Positions 50,168 to 61,100 of a DNA stretch of 64,000 nt are shown piece by piece. Within the stretch, counting starts at the first letter, position 1. The number at the start of each line of letters is the position of its first letter. The notes under the pieces were generated by a model that searched no databases, was not told where the DNA came from, and saw only the letters and a program-made list of their open reading frames with translations. Source of the DNA: Diadema setosum (Eukaryota; Echinodermata; Echinoidea; Diadematoida; Diadematidae); contig NC_092705.1 in the NCBI RefSeq assembly GCF_964275005.1, positions 12,029,912-12,093,911 of the forward strand. Reading direction: 5' to 3'. The position numbers and the translations under genes were made by a program.

Positions 50168-50889
50168 AGTGGGTACGTGTGTGTGAGAGAGACAGAGAGG
50201 GAGGACCAAGCAATCTATAGCAACTTGTGCAATGAAATGGAAATTGTGTGTTTTGTCTGGTGTGTTGGTTTAACTGGCTGCATTTGTTTTTATTTGGAGT
50301 ATATCGCACCTCTCTTTGTCTGTTTCTCTCTTTCTGTTTGTTTGTTTTGTTGTATGTTTGTGTGTGTGTGTGTGTGAATGCCTTTGCCATACTGCAACAC
50401 TGTGCATAGCTATATGGTAGGACTGTGTGGGTACTATAAAATTCATCAATGACGTTACCGTATGTGTATGAACAATAACTATACATGTTGTACTGGTATT
50501 GTCTTGTACCAAAATTGGGGGGGGGGGGGATGTAAATCGACACATATACAAGGCCACACAAGGCTTTCATTGAAAGGCTATATATAGTGACGTGCTGCCG
50601 AGGCTAGAACAAAAAACACAGCTTGCACGTTACAGCTAGATGGAAGTTGGGTGCCTGAAACCAGATCAATTGTGAATGTGATGTACAAGTATATCTACTA
50701 CACTAATTGATATATTTTGACAGCAATTGGAACAACAACCATGAAAGAAAGAAACAAAGAAACAAAGAAAGAAACAAAGATACAAAGAAAACCTACCATA
50801 CCGTTTTCAAAAGTCCTTGCGTTGGCATGCATACTTCTGGCCAGCAGAAGTCGCTCTGCCAGATGCGATATGAGTCCATACGTACCATG

Positions 50890-51085
50890 TATGGATGCAT
50901 TCAAGCGCTCCCCCAAACCATACCGTTCCGTACTGTACCTGTGCCAGGGGAGCGCTCGTATGTACCCCGTACGGTACCAAATACCGTACCAAAAGAGGAC
51001 CGATAAAGCGTATATCGTACCGTACCGTCTATCATGCCAGAGGCCGCTCGATCGCAAGGTGGTCCAAAAGCGTACCGTATACCAG
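50890..51085. mobile_element. TACCG/CGAGCG family element
   Basis: A 10-bp perfect inverted pair (AGCGCTCCCC and GGGGAGCGCT) encloses CATACCGTTCCGTACTGTAC. It is followed by more GTACGGTACC-type palindromes up to about 51085. Reading frames here, up to 175 codons on the minus strand, are translations of this repetitive DNA. Confidence 0.5.
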
Positions 51086-51144
51086 CTGTTGATATGAGAA
51101 GAATGTGTATATACAAATATACTTGGCCTTGAGAGTTTCTTGTT

Positions 51145-51242
51145 AAAACTATGGGCAGAAGTGACTTCAAGAGAACTATTTACTGAGGGTCGCAGCCCCA
51201 AAGTGAATAGTTCTTTTGTAGGCACCGAGGCCCATAGTTCGA
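51145..51242. mobile_element. nested inverted-repeat MITE
   Basis: AACTATGGGC pairs with GCCCATAGTT, and inside them GAACTATT pairs with AATAGTTC around a GGGTCGCAGCCCC centre. The whole folds into one interrupted hairpin. Confidence 0.55.
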
Positions 51243-51328
51243 ACTAGGAACTCGAAATTAGGCAAAAAATTTGTTACTTTTTTACATTTTACAGAGTGAC
51301 GGGTACAGAGCTGCGCACAGTTTCAGAA

Positions 51329-51412
51329 TTGCTTTGTGACATCATTTTGCAAATAATATACTATTTGCAAAATGTCGTCATAGAAGTGACGTCATTTTGT
51401 AAATAGTACTTA
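51329..51412. repeat. palindrome with a third direct copy (TTTTGCAAATA unit)
   Basis: TGACATCATTTTGCAAATA is followed after six bases by its near-complete inverse, and then by a third partial copy (GTGACGTCATTTTGTAAATA). The unit combines a CRE-like TGACGTCA and an octamer-like ATTTGCAAA, which may be chance. Confidence 0.6.
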
Positions 51413-52649
51413 TGGAGTGTCAACTTTCTGACATAGCTGAAAATACCTATAATCACGCGAAGCTCTTTCAACCAATCACCCTCAGAGGATAAATTTTTGA
51501 TCCAAATTATAACATGTACTATAGTATATAGTACGTCATAATACAAAATACTAGGACAGCTGTAATTGATTCTCTTTGTTCGGAACACCTGTATGTAGCG
51601 CAAGCGCAACAGGTGCCTTGGACCAGGGAGGTGGGAATCCCACCTCCCTGAATGGACCCTGTTTACTACAAAACGTGTGACTCGATTGCGGATTGCGGAG
51701 AGCTGTGATCTGAAACTGCTTTGATGTACTTGTCAATTATTGTTATGCGAGTCTGACATTTGGGATATAAGGCCTACATTTTTTTATGCAGTGCATGGAG
51801 TTATCATAATTTCTTGCCTCACAGAGTTCTGATCATCGACAGCCGTCTTGAATCAAAAAGACAGAGGTCATTACTCAGGTAAGCCTCATTCTTCGCCTGA
51901 AGTTTTGTTTTCTCTCCAATACCCCTCCCTCTATCGTTCGTATGTTTATACTTATGTAATAGTGACCGTTAGACGTACAATGCATTGTACGTATAATCAG
52001 ACGAGGAGGTCACACAGTATACCTCATTTATCCCATCTGCCAGACCGGAAATGAACTCAGGAGGTGTCGCAATTATGTAGGACCCGATACGTCGGATGTC
52101 ATCATCATCATTATCATCATCTGTATACGGGAGAGAAATCATTATCATAATCTCTACGGAAGTGTATGTAGGTCTCGTCAATCTCGGGATCGTCAACGCT
52201 TGTGTTGGTGCAAATGCGGGCGTGGATGTCGGGCAGTTTCAATGTTTGTCTGACCAAAAAGTTTCAAAAAGCCATGTTTGAAAGAGTTAATACATTAAGT
52301 ACTACCAAGATGTTAGTGATATCGTGGGCAAACTTTTCCATGACTGAATGACCCTTTTGCTGAAAAAGTTGCTCCGGACGTCAATCGATAGCGAGTGCAA
52401 TGGTGAATCATTTGAATTATTGTTTCTTGATACCGAGATTATTGCACAAAGTAGGATTGTGAACAAGTCTATGATATAATCATCTATATCCCATACAATA
52501 TTTTGAAGACCTGGATAATGTCCCCTCTTTCCCCGTGGGGAAAAAAAAAAAATATTTTTGTGGATTTCCCGTTTGAATCTGCGATGCTAAAGACTTTCTA
52601 GAAACTCACAGTGTTGTGCGTGAATGTCAAATGTTAATGTGCCCAAAAC

Positions 52650-52812
52650 TTATCCACACCATTTTTGAAAATGGATAACTTGAAGCAGGGACTAAAAACT
52701 CTGGTAAACTTTTCCAAACATTAACGCCAGTTCGTTTGCTGGAAAAAAAAAATGCTTCTGTATGTAGCTTGCGACGAGTGCTAAAGATCTTCGATGTCAG
52801 ATTGATGAACAA
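52650..52812 (-). mobile_element. possible LINE C-terminal fragment
   Basis: On the minus strand a short stretch reads GVNVWKSLPEFLVPASSYPF, which resembles the WNSLP...F segment near the C-terminus of many non-LTR reverse transcriptases. A weakly similar stretch occurs at about 52330-52420. The assignment is tentative because nothing else of the protein is visible. Confidence 0.3.
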
Positions 52813-54727
52813 GAGGAACTATACCCATTGCAAATGACCCGAAATCATACCTGTATAACGGAAAAGATCGCCCGTGTAGCCCAAATTACCACTCCTATGA
52901 AAACACGGAAAATGTACAAGGGAAAAGAATATATGGCGGTGGAGGAGACGGAATATACGTTTATGATTGATTGAGAGGGAAGTGAGTGGGAAGTGGTGAG
53001 AAGTAAGAGTGGGAACAAGAAGAAAAAAAATACAGCAATGAAACATTGTATGGTATCCACGACCAGAAAAGTGGACAAAAGAGGACAAGACGGTCGTCCT
53101 CCCTACTCTTTGTTCACTCACAGAGAGTGGGATTGCCTCCCCATACCAACAAGAAGTGTCAAAACATGGAACAACCTTGATGTCGTTATTGCGGGCCTGA
53201 AAAACAAACCCAATCTCAATTGCGAAAGAACTGAGCAAGTGCGTTGCTATGGAGAAGTGATGTCAGTTAAAAAAAAAAAATAAGTAAAAAAGCCCTTTGT
53301 CATGCTAGTATATACATACATATATACATATATACATACATATATATTTTAATATAAACATGCCCACCTAGTAAAAAAAAAAAATAGTGGAAACATAATA
53401 ACAGACTTCGCGGGTATACAATGGCCGTCAAGACCACAACCTATGAACCCATGGAGAGTACATGTAAGAGGCGTTATACAATGTACACAGTTAGCATTGA
53501 CCTCATAGAGGAGAAAGAGACAAAACGTGAAGAAAGCGAACATTAGAGATTAAAAAAGAAGATATACGGAGTGTTACAAGACATAATCCCTTTCTGCTCT
53601 TCAGCATAGCAGCCCCAAAATAATATATATCACAGACAACTGTCTGATTCCAGGCTATCAAGGCTGTTAACCACCCGTCATACGATGTTTCAAATACTGT
53701 ATACCAGCAATCATTGGGCCACACCCACACGAATGTAGAAAAAGTCTAAACGCGTATCAAGAGTGGTACAAATCTCTTTTGACGAGTCCGCTGCGGAGGG
53801 GTGTAGCACGCGGTGTTGCAAAACCTGACACGAATTTACCATTTATCTATTTGTTTGCTATAATATGTACTATATAATCTTTTATCGTGATGACCCCTCA
53901 CATCATAATTCACAAAGTTTTATGCACACAGATATGATTTCTTGCGTGGTTTTGAAAATAATAAGCATGGAAAATTAGCTCATGTAGTATATACAAGAAA
54001 CGTGATTTCATGACAACAATGTCATAAACTATATCCCTAATTATTGTTGTGCGATCAAAAACAGGAAAAAGATCGGTGGTGGCTGCGCGATATATACAGT
54101 ATTATTCATGTGCACGAAACCATTCCTTTTAAGGGTTGTACGTTGAACTTGATTCAGAGCAAAAAAGTCAGGAAATTGGTATATATTTGAAAAATCTTGT
54201 TTTTATCTGATAAATCGCTATAAAACCCATGTAAATATATTGAAAGAGAGAAGTTTAGTGTCTAAAATGTTGTAAGGGGAACTTTCTGGATGTGGTGATT
54301 TTTGATAGCCACAACACACTCTGGAATAGCACAGCATCTGATAAGAACGGTAAAATTGTGGAAAATTTTATTTCAGAAAATGATAATTATGGGTGGTGTA
54401 ATGGTGGTTCAATAACACGTTTAAATCCCATAAGTGGGTGTATGTTGCCCATTGATTTATCGCTAGCATCGATAAATCTGGGCCCCGGTGCACCATTGAC
54501 AATCACCGCGGCATATTAGTGATCGTTTATGTAATTTAACAATAAAAGAAGAAGGGATGATTCTTTCGGGAAGATGATGGCAGAGGTCTCTGTCATTCCC
54601 ATATCCAAACTTGAGATTATAACAGGCCATACTCAGAACGATTGTGCTCTGTTTTCTGTGAAACTTTCGATAATTAAGGAAAAGGCATTCCAGTGCAAAG
54701 TGTCGCCGGAGGCATTATTTCGAGTAG

Positions 54728-54810
54728 TCCGTCCGTCCGTCCGTAATCTATTTTGTGGACAGCATACAATAACTCACGAACCGTTTGATATCAAAATGAA
54801 ACTCAGCATA
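54728..54810 (+). repeat. (CCGT)n start of a possible interspersed repeat
   Basis: Four CCGT units (54728-54743) are followed by ATAACTCACGAACCG and AAATGAAACTCAGCATAATG, wording that looks like a dispersed repeat. Only one copy is in the window. Confidence 0.35.
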
Positions 54811-55389
54811 ATGCATGTTTGTATGAGTGGACGAAGTTGCACGATTTATATACACCCCTTTTTCTGGCATCTTAAATCGCCAATAATAATCCTTATCTTA
54901 TGAAAACTATATCCCCTATTATGCAAGACCGACATTTCTGTGCTGTTTTGTTGAAGAATGTCAGTTTTGAAATATTAAACAGATATAATGAAAATCATTT
55001 ATTGTTATACAGATGGTTCATACATTATTCCAAAGTGAAAAGGTGCAAGCTTCGCTTTTTAAAATATGTACCAGATGTCAGCACGGAAGAAACTCTCGTA
55101 TTAATATTCCTGCTAAATTTTTATAGTCGAATTGACCGCCATTCGACTCTTTCTCGGTTATAATTGAGTCTTCATCAATGAAAAATCTGCTGATTGCCAT
55201 AGTTTCTGACTCACTCTTTGCCCGGCCAGAAATAGAAATCATAAAATCATTAGCTATCGTGCACGAATATTATGGAGTTGTTGCGCCGAGAAGCCTGCTC
55301 GGCATATCGAGCCGAGTTGACCAGATTTTGCTGAGGGACTACCCACAAGTCCTTTCTTTTCGGCAGCGCCGAAGGCGTAAATATTCAGC

Positions 55390-56045
55390 CTTGAAAGACG
55401 GGTCTTTAAGCAACAACAATTCTCGTTTGATCCGTCATGGAATACGGCGCCATAGCCTATAGCTAGTATGGGATCCATATACTCCCATGAAAAAATCCAA
55501 CGAAGAGGAGCCCGTTTCATCACTGGAGACTTCCAGTCGAGAGATCCGGGAAGTATGACGCAGATGTTGACCAATCTTGATCTCCATATATTAGCATCAA
55601 GACGGAGATGCGCAAGGCTATCTTCCTACTTCAAAGTGGTCGGGGGGGGGGGGGTTGTACCAGCCCTCCCTGTAAATGATTTTCTCAGGCCTACAAGACC
55701 AAAAAGACAAAATAAAGCAAAGAAATTTACTGGTTTGAGGCAGCCAACCTAGTAGAAAGGCAAGTCACAAATCATAGCAAGTGTTTTGTTGTTGAAAGTT
55801 CAAATACAGACCAGTATAAGAACTCCTTTTTTGGACAACGGTGGACTGGAATCATCTTCCAGACACCATCTCGCAACCTCCCAAACAGTAGCAATCTTCA
55901 AGGCTGCGATCGGGGACCAGTTTCTTTAGTACCAGCAATTTTCATCAGCCCTCTCTCTCTCTCTCCGGTGCACTATACCACAACGGTCCTGCACTGTACA
56001 CATCCAGATACAGAATTCAATTCGAGTCCAAATTAGATAGATCAT
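55390..56045 (+). mobile_element. second LINE reverse-transcriptase C-terminal remnant, plus strand
   Basis: Around 55468-55600 the translation reads IQRRGARFITGDFQSRDPG and LASRRRCARLSSYFKVV, the typical region after the reverse-transcriptase core in jockey/CR1-type LINEs. Further on are YKNSFF and VDWNHLPDT-like pieces in another frame, and a last open stretch ends at TGA 56043-56045. A run of G at about 55641-55654 and several frameshifts break it. It differs in sequence from the minus-strand fragment, so it is another family or an old copy. Confidence 0.65.
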
Positions 56046-56065
56046 GAAGTTAAATTTGCGCTTGG

Positions 56066-56115
56066 CATGATGTGGTACGGTACGGTACGGTTCGCTTTTT
56101 GATCGCTCGAATGCC
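56066..56115. repeat. TACGG repeats and half of a TACCG/CGAGCG element
   Basis: GGTACGGTACGGTACGG is followed by TTCGC and ATCGCTCGAATGC, which matches one end of the related elements in RHBDD1 intron 1 and at 50.9 kb. It lies about 150 bp before the candidate RHBDD1 TATA box. Confidence 0.5.
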
Positions 56116-56257
56116 GCCCATGATACACGTTAGCTCCGAGCAATACACATTGCGTAACCCGGAAGTACACGTGTACTACGGACAAGGAAGGGGAAAAAAG
56201 CGTAAACAAACCTCGGCATTCCGTTGTAATCATCGTGTGTACACGCATCATCCGCAG

Positions 56258-56290
56258 TATAAAGAGAGAGCGTACGTAGTTCACTCAGTG
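56258..56290 (+). promoter_or_regulatory. candidate RHBDD1 core promoter (TATA box and Inr)
   Basis: TATAAA lies at 56258-56263 and an initiator-like TCAGTG at 56285-56290, putting A(+1) at 56287 with the TATA box at -29. The sequence around it is CpG-rich compared with its flanks. The link to RHBDD1 is inferred from position and the splice donor at 56385. Confidence 0.45.
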
Positions 56291-56384
56291 CAAGCGTCGA
56301 GAAACTGCAGCTCTATCCACGTAAAAACGTTCCTTGCGCAGGCGTGTAATTCATCGATAATCAGTTGTTTTGCATCATATTCAG
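56287..56384 (+). other. candidate non-coding first exon of RHBDD1
   Basis: From the proposed start the sequence runs 98 bp without any ATG to a donor (ATATTCAG/GTAATG at 56385). Splicing to the acceptor at 58015 would remove a 1,631-nt intron that contains the antisense LINE fragment. Confidence 0.4.
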
Positions 56385-56593
56385 GTAATGTTGTCTGTGG
56401 TGGTTGTTGCTGTTAAACGTACGAAGTTTTAAACAGGCTCAAAAAAGTATATTCTGGCTGCCTAACTGTTAGATATAGATTATGTGACTCTCGTCCGAGT
56501 ACTTTTTTCTATGCCAACATGATTATGAACGTACATGTACGGGGCCTTACATTGTACTCGACTCTCAAGTTGTTCAACATGTGTATGATGATG

Positions 56594-57790
56594 CTTGATC
56601 TTGATCTTGATCTTGATGGTGTACGTTGATCAGCCCTGGTAGAGCAACACTCAACTTTGGTTCATAGGTCATGGTAGGAGGGACATTACTCAAAATGTTT
56701 AGATAGTGTATCTTTGAATAAACGTGGATCAGCTATATTGGTTATTGCTTGTGGTAAGGAATTCCAGTATCTGGTGGTTCTTGGGAAAAATGAGTGTAGA
56801 TGGAGATCAGTTCTGGAAGTAGGGAGCTTAATTTGAAGAGGCTTCCAACTCCTGGTCCTTCTAAGTGGTTCAGGGTTGAATTCACCATGTCTTTCGAAGG
56901 GCAAATCAACCAGGCCGTAGATTATTTTATGCATGGATATGATACTGTTCATATGACGCCTATGTTCCAGGGTAGGTAGTTTGATATTCTGGAGCATGGT
57001 TGTTACAGAGCTTCCAATTGTAATCGTTGGTTATGAAACGGGCAGCTTTCCTTTGTATAGCTTCTACTTTTTGGATATGCCTCAAAGTGTGCGGGTCCCA
57101 AACAGGGCTACAATACTCCAGGTGAGGGCGGACTAAACTCTTATATGCCTGCACTTTGACATTAAGAGGGGCTCTATGGAAGTTACGCCGTAGAAATCCG
57201 AGCATACTGCTTGCTTTGTTGGTGATGTTGTCAATATGTGTATTCCATTTCAGATCCGATGACAGGGTTATTCCCAAATACTTGTGTTGTGACACCTCTG
57301 CAAGGCGGTGACCGTAGAGTGTATATGAAGTTGGAATAGTGGTACGCCTTTTTGTGAAGTGGATCATCTGGCATTTTGGCAATTTGAATGACATTAGCCA
57401 CGTTTTAGCCCACTTTTCTAGGCGCTGGAGGTCATTTTGGAGAACAGCACCATCTGACGGTGAACGGATTTCATGGTATAGAATACAGTCATCGGCATAA
57501 AGACATACTTTGGACTCAATTCCAGATGGAAGATCATTGATGTATTGTATATTAGGAATAATAGGGGTCCAAGGACTGTCCCCTGTGGGACACCTGAAGT
57601 TACCTGAGCAGGACTGGATTTTGCCCCTTCGATTACTACTGATTGCTCTCGTTTTGTAAGAAATGCGGATATCCACTTGTGCAGACTCCCTGTGATACCA
57701 TAGTGGGTGATCTTCTTCAATAATCTACGGTGTGGCACAGTGTCAAAAGCTCTAGCGAAATCCAGTAAGATAGCATCCACTTGCTTGACA
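56594..57790 (-). mobile_element. 5'-truncated, frameshifted non-LTR retrotransposon (CR1/L2/jockey-like reverse transcriptase)
   Basis: On the minus strand three adjacent frames (57780-57546, about 57550-57020, about 57018-56686) give the C-terminal half of a LINE reverse transcriptase. Visible are the catalytic LLDFARAFD block, SGVPQGTVLGPLLF, the YADD active site at 57488-57499, the HKYLGITL block and the WDPHT...QRKAARFI tail. The reading frame shifts near 57545 and near 57018, so the copy is dead. The endonuclease and N-terminal reverse transcriptase are missing, with the break at about 57785, as expected for 5' truncation. The 3' end is a short tail of four CTTGAT units (56594-56617 on the plus strand). 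It lies antisense to RHBDD1 in its proposed 5' UTR intron. The clade call is from recalled motif patterns. Confidence 0.9.
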
Positions 57791-58025
57791 CTTGTACGAG
57801 TATTTCTGCTACATTTGTACTTGTCGTTTGTTTTTCTGAAATACTAACTAGTCAAAGAAATGTGTGTGTGTGTAATACACTTTTTCTTTTCCATTTTGTC
57901 TAGCATTTTGCGTCCCATTTTATCGGCTTTTGTGTGTCAGATTTCTTCCTCTGGGGCTCTATTTTCATGCTTCACTCTGCATGTAAACTGAATATAATTT
58001 GGTTTCTCCTCTCAGGTCATCCGCG

Positions 58026-58193
58026 ATGATCCGACACCGCCGACGAGCAATGCATCGGCGAGAAGGCCTCGGCCTTCTCCTCCTCTTCCACCAACTTTAC
58101 CGCATCGGGTTTAGCAGGATCCCTCCCGCCACGCTGGTCACTCTGGCAGCCAACATCCTCATCTACTTACGTGTTCTGGACCCCTACATCAAG
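58026..58193 (+). CDS. RHBDD1: RHBDD1 coding exon 1
   Basis: A pyrimidine-rich acceptor (TTTCTCCTCTCAG) ends at 58015, so this exon begins with 10 untranslated bases and an upstream 5' UTR exon is implied. It encodes residues 1-56, with a basic N-terminus, a leucine-rich membrane segment and the IPPATLVTLAANI block. The donor is AAG/GTGGGT, phase 0. Confidence 0.9.
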
Positions 58194-61100
58194 GTGGGTT
58201 TTGTTTTGTTTTTTCCTTCTGCAGACCCAATGTATGTCCTCACAGAGAAATCAGAATCTTCTCTTTTTATTTTTTGGAAGGGGTAGGGAAGAGGGGTGTA
58301 CAGACAGAGTGATGAATTCCACATGAAGTGATGACTTTAGCTTGCTGCAATCAATGACCTATTACAACTTAACTCCATAGAGCTACCCAGGGTGTACAAC
58401 ATGGCTAATTAACATGTCAATGTGTGCACTGTGATCTAGACCTCCATATCCATTGCTGGGAAGGAGACTTAAGTCATATCTGCTGGCCACATACCCCACT
58501 AACTACGTTTGCATATGATTTTGATGTGTATTCAACATTTTGCTTTAGATATTGTAGAGGCATCTTAGATTTTTAACCCTGTACAAATAAGCAGCAGTAT
58601 ACAGGGAGCATGTGTTTGCTTGTTTGCTTTGTGTATAGGGTTGCGTTCGAGCGGTCTAAAGTGAACCAAAGCAAACTGAACAACCAAAGCATTCCGTACC
58701 GAACTGTGCCACTTTTGAAGCGTTCGAGCGCTCTGTTGAGAAAGCGTACTGGCTGTACCTCATGAGTTATTTTTGGAAAAGGTCATGCATTTTGTAGCTC
58801 AAGAATGTCATCCACCTGGTGCTTGAACTACTAGCATTGAGCTATTTTTTTAGTGTATAAGTTTATACTGTATGTAAAGAGGTGATTCTAAAGGTATGTC
58901 GTCATGTTAGTAGTGTCTTTTTTATGTTGTTCTTTTTAAATCTAAACTTCTCGCTCAAATATGGCAACCAACAGAGGGTCTTCAGGTCGCCATCAATCCA
59001 TAACATCTGTGTCAGCACGGTGTCGGTGTGGTACAAAGGTGACTGGCCCCGCCTCTTCCTGGCAGCCTGGTTCCACCTCGACGACTGGCACCTTTATTAC
59101 AACATGGTCTCGTTCATCTGGAAGGGGATCTCCCTTGAGAGGCAAATGGGCACGCCCTACTTTGCTTACCTCATCTTGGTCTTCTCGGCACTCACCAACG
59201 CCCTCCTGGTTGGACTCAACATCGGGGTTGCCGAACTGCTGGAGGACCCTTCGTACATCACAAGTTGTGCTGCTGGCTTTTCAGGTGAAGAGTTGGATCG
59301 ACAATTTGCATTGGTGTTGCAGCAGCCTGTCATTTCGTTTGCAGATATTCTTTTTTTGTTCACATAGTTTGATGTGCAATCCAGCACCATGTTCAAGTTC
59401 AGATGTACAAAATGGTAGAAGTTTCAGAAAAAAAATGGATGTGAAATTAGAATGTTTCTGAATTTATAAGTTTCACATATTGCTACCCAGTAGTGACATT
59501 GGTCACAACCACATGTTGCAAATTGAAGTGTGATGTCATCAACTCCCAACTCCTATTGCTTTTTGCTCAAGAAAATGAAAACTATAGTGTGGGACAACCA
59601 ATAACTCCATAACTACCACCTCTTGACCCTAGTAGCATTGCAAGTAGGTCATTGCAACAAAACATGAAGAGTACACAGTCCCTCGACTTGTTACTGACAA
59701 ATATCAAGGCGATGTTATTCCCCCTTCTTTCCAAAAGAGGTAGATCAGTGTTTCATTATACTAAAAAACAGAAAATATATTGAATTTGCCTACCTCTTGA
59801 AAAAATTGTATTGTAAGGCATCATAAAGTCTGTTTTCAGTAATTACAGATGTGTAGTGTCTATGTCTTCATGTGGGAAAACACTCAGCGCAAGAAATGGG
59901 ATTGCTATAAAGTTACAATGTCTATGAGCTGATAAAAATAAATGTAAGATACTGAAACTCAAATACGAATGCAACTAACAAAGTTCTATCCATGAACCTC
60001 TTATCAACAGGTGTTCTGTTTGCCCTGAAAGTGCTGACTACTTACTACACCCCAGTCCACAACCAGCGGATCATGGGACTCTTCAGCGTACCCTCCCGCT
60101 GGGCCTGCTGGGTGGAACTGGTCCTCATTCAGCTCATCGTTCCCCGGGCCTCCTTCACTGGGCACCTGGCGGGAATTCTCGTTGGGCTGGCCTACGTTAA
60201 GGGACCCCTAAAACCCGTCATGGATGCCGTATGGCATCTTGGGTCATCTGGTGAGTTGTCCATCTTATGACGGTTGCTAAGGGTGTAGAACAGTGCAGTC
60301 CTCAACTGTAAAGTTTTAAATCATGTCCAATTATTGAACCTTTAGGGCACTTGTGGTGGGAGAACACATAGTAGAGTCATGGTGGTGTGTCATTATGGAG
60401 ACCTGTCCATATGGTTATACTGTTAAAAATGCTATTTCCATGATGGTTTGATTTTCATGAATTTTATAAATCACTGTTTTAACTTTTAACAACATGTGAA
60501 AATGTTGATACTTGATGCACTAGTGAATTGGATGGACAGACATGAATGCACTTACGAAGGCCTGTGTCAAATCACAGAAACAACATCTCACGAAAATGCC
60601 TGTGACCTCCTCATTTGCAAAAAAAAATCAATAATGATAATATACAAATATCGACTGCTGCTGAGGGAGATGGTAAAACTATTTGCTCCGAGGTGATTTC
60701 TCAACAGTGCTATGTCCCGAGACGAAGTCGAGGGACATGGCACTGTTGAGAAATCACCGAGGTCAAATAGTTTTACCATGGCCCGAAAGAAAGCAGTCGA
60801 TATTTGTTTTATATCCCTCTCAAGCATTTTACTAGAGTACTGGCGGCTCCCTTTTGGAAAAGTGTGCAGGTTTCCTGAACGATAAATCTAACGTTAGGCC
60901 GTAGCAGTGCAGCAGCAGTGCGTGCAGCGCGTAGCGAACGACACCGCTGCGCTGTTGTTGATTCCTACACACAAGCTAGGTACTCTACAGGCCAGCGTGC
61001 AAAACTCCGAAAGATCGAGGAGGTCCAGGACTACGTTAGAAGTAGGCCTAAAGCGGCTTCGTTACCCAGATCATCTTCAAAATCGGTTTTAGTTTATTCC

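Larger units (their letters stand above)
46424..55389. other. TMEM256 3' flank and repeat-rich spacer without a recognised gene
   Basis: After the possible TMEM256 3' UTR come the GTCTAAT foldback, a hAT-like fragment, family A copy 6, palindromes at 50.9-51.4 kb, a LINE-like scrap at 52.65-52.81 kb and AT-rich DNA. The 53.04-53.2 kb part is GC-richer but shows no recognisable protein. Confidence 0.6.

Noticed and set aside
50121..50570. 149-codon open frame on the minus strand
   Set aside because: It crosses the end of MITE family A copy 6, a TG microsatellite and a G run; His/Thr strings betray the microsatellite.
50698..51225. 175-codon open frame on the minus strand
   Set aside because: It runs through the TACCG/CGAGCG inverted-repeat element and a purine-rich tract and shows no domain; it is best explained by the repeats.
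52993..53283. 96-codon open frame on the plus strand in a GC-richer patch
   Set aside because: No recognised motif and no acceptor/donor pair; the opposite strand is equally open, so neither can be supported.
58961..59461. 166-codon open frame overlapping RHBDD1 exon 2 in another frame
   Set aside because: The rhomboid frame carries all conserved motifs; this one is a Ser/Arg/Thr-rich shadow.
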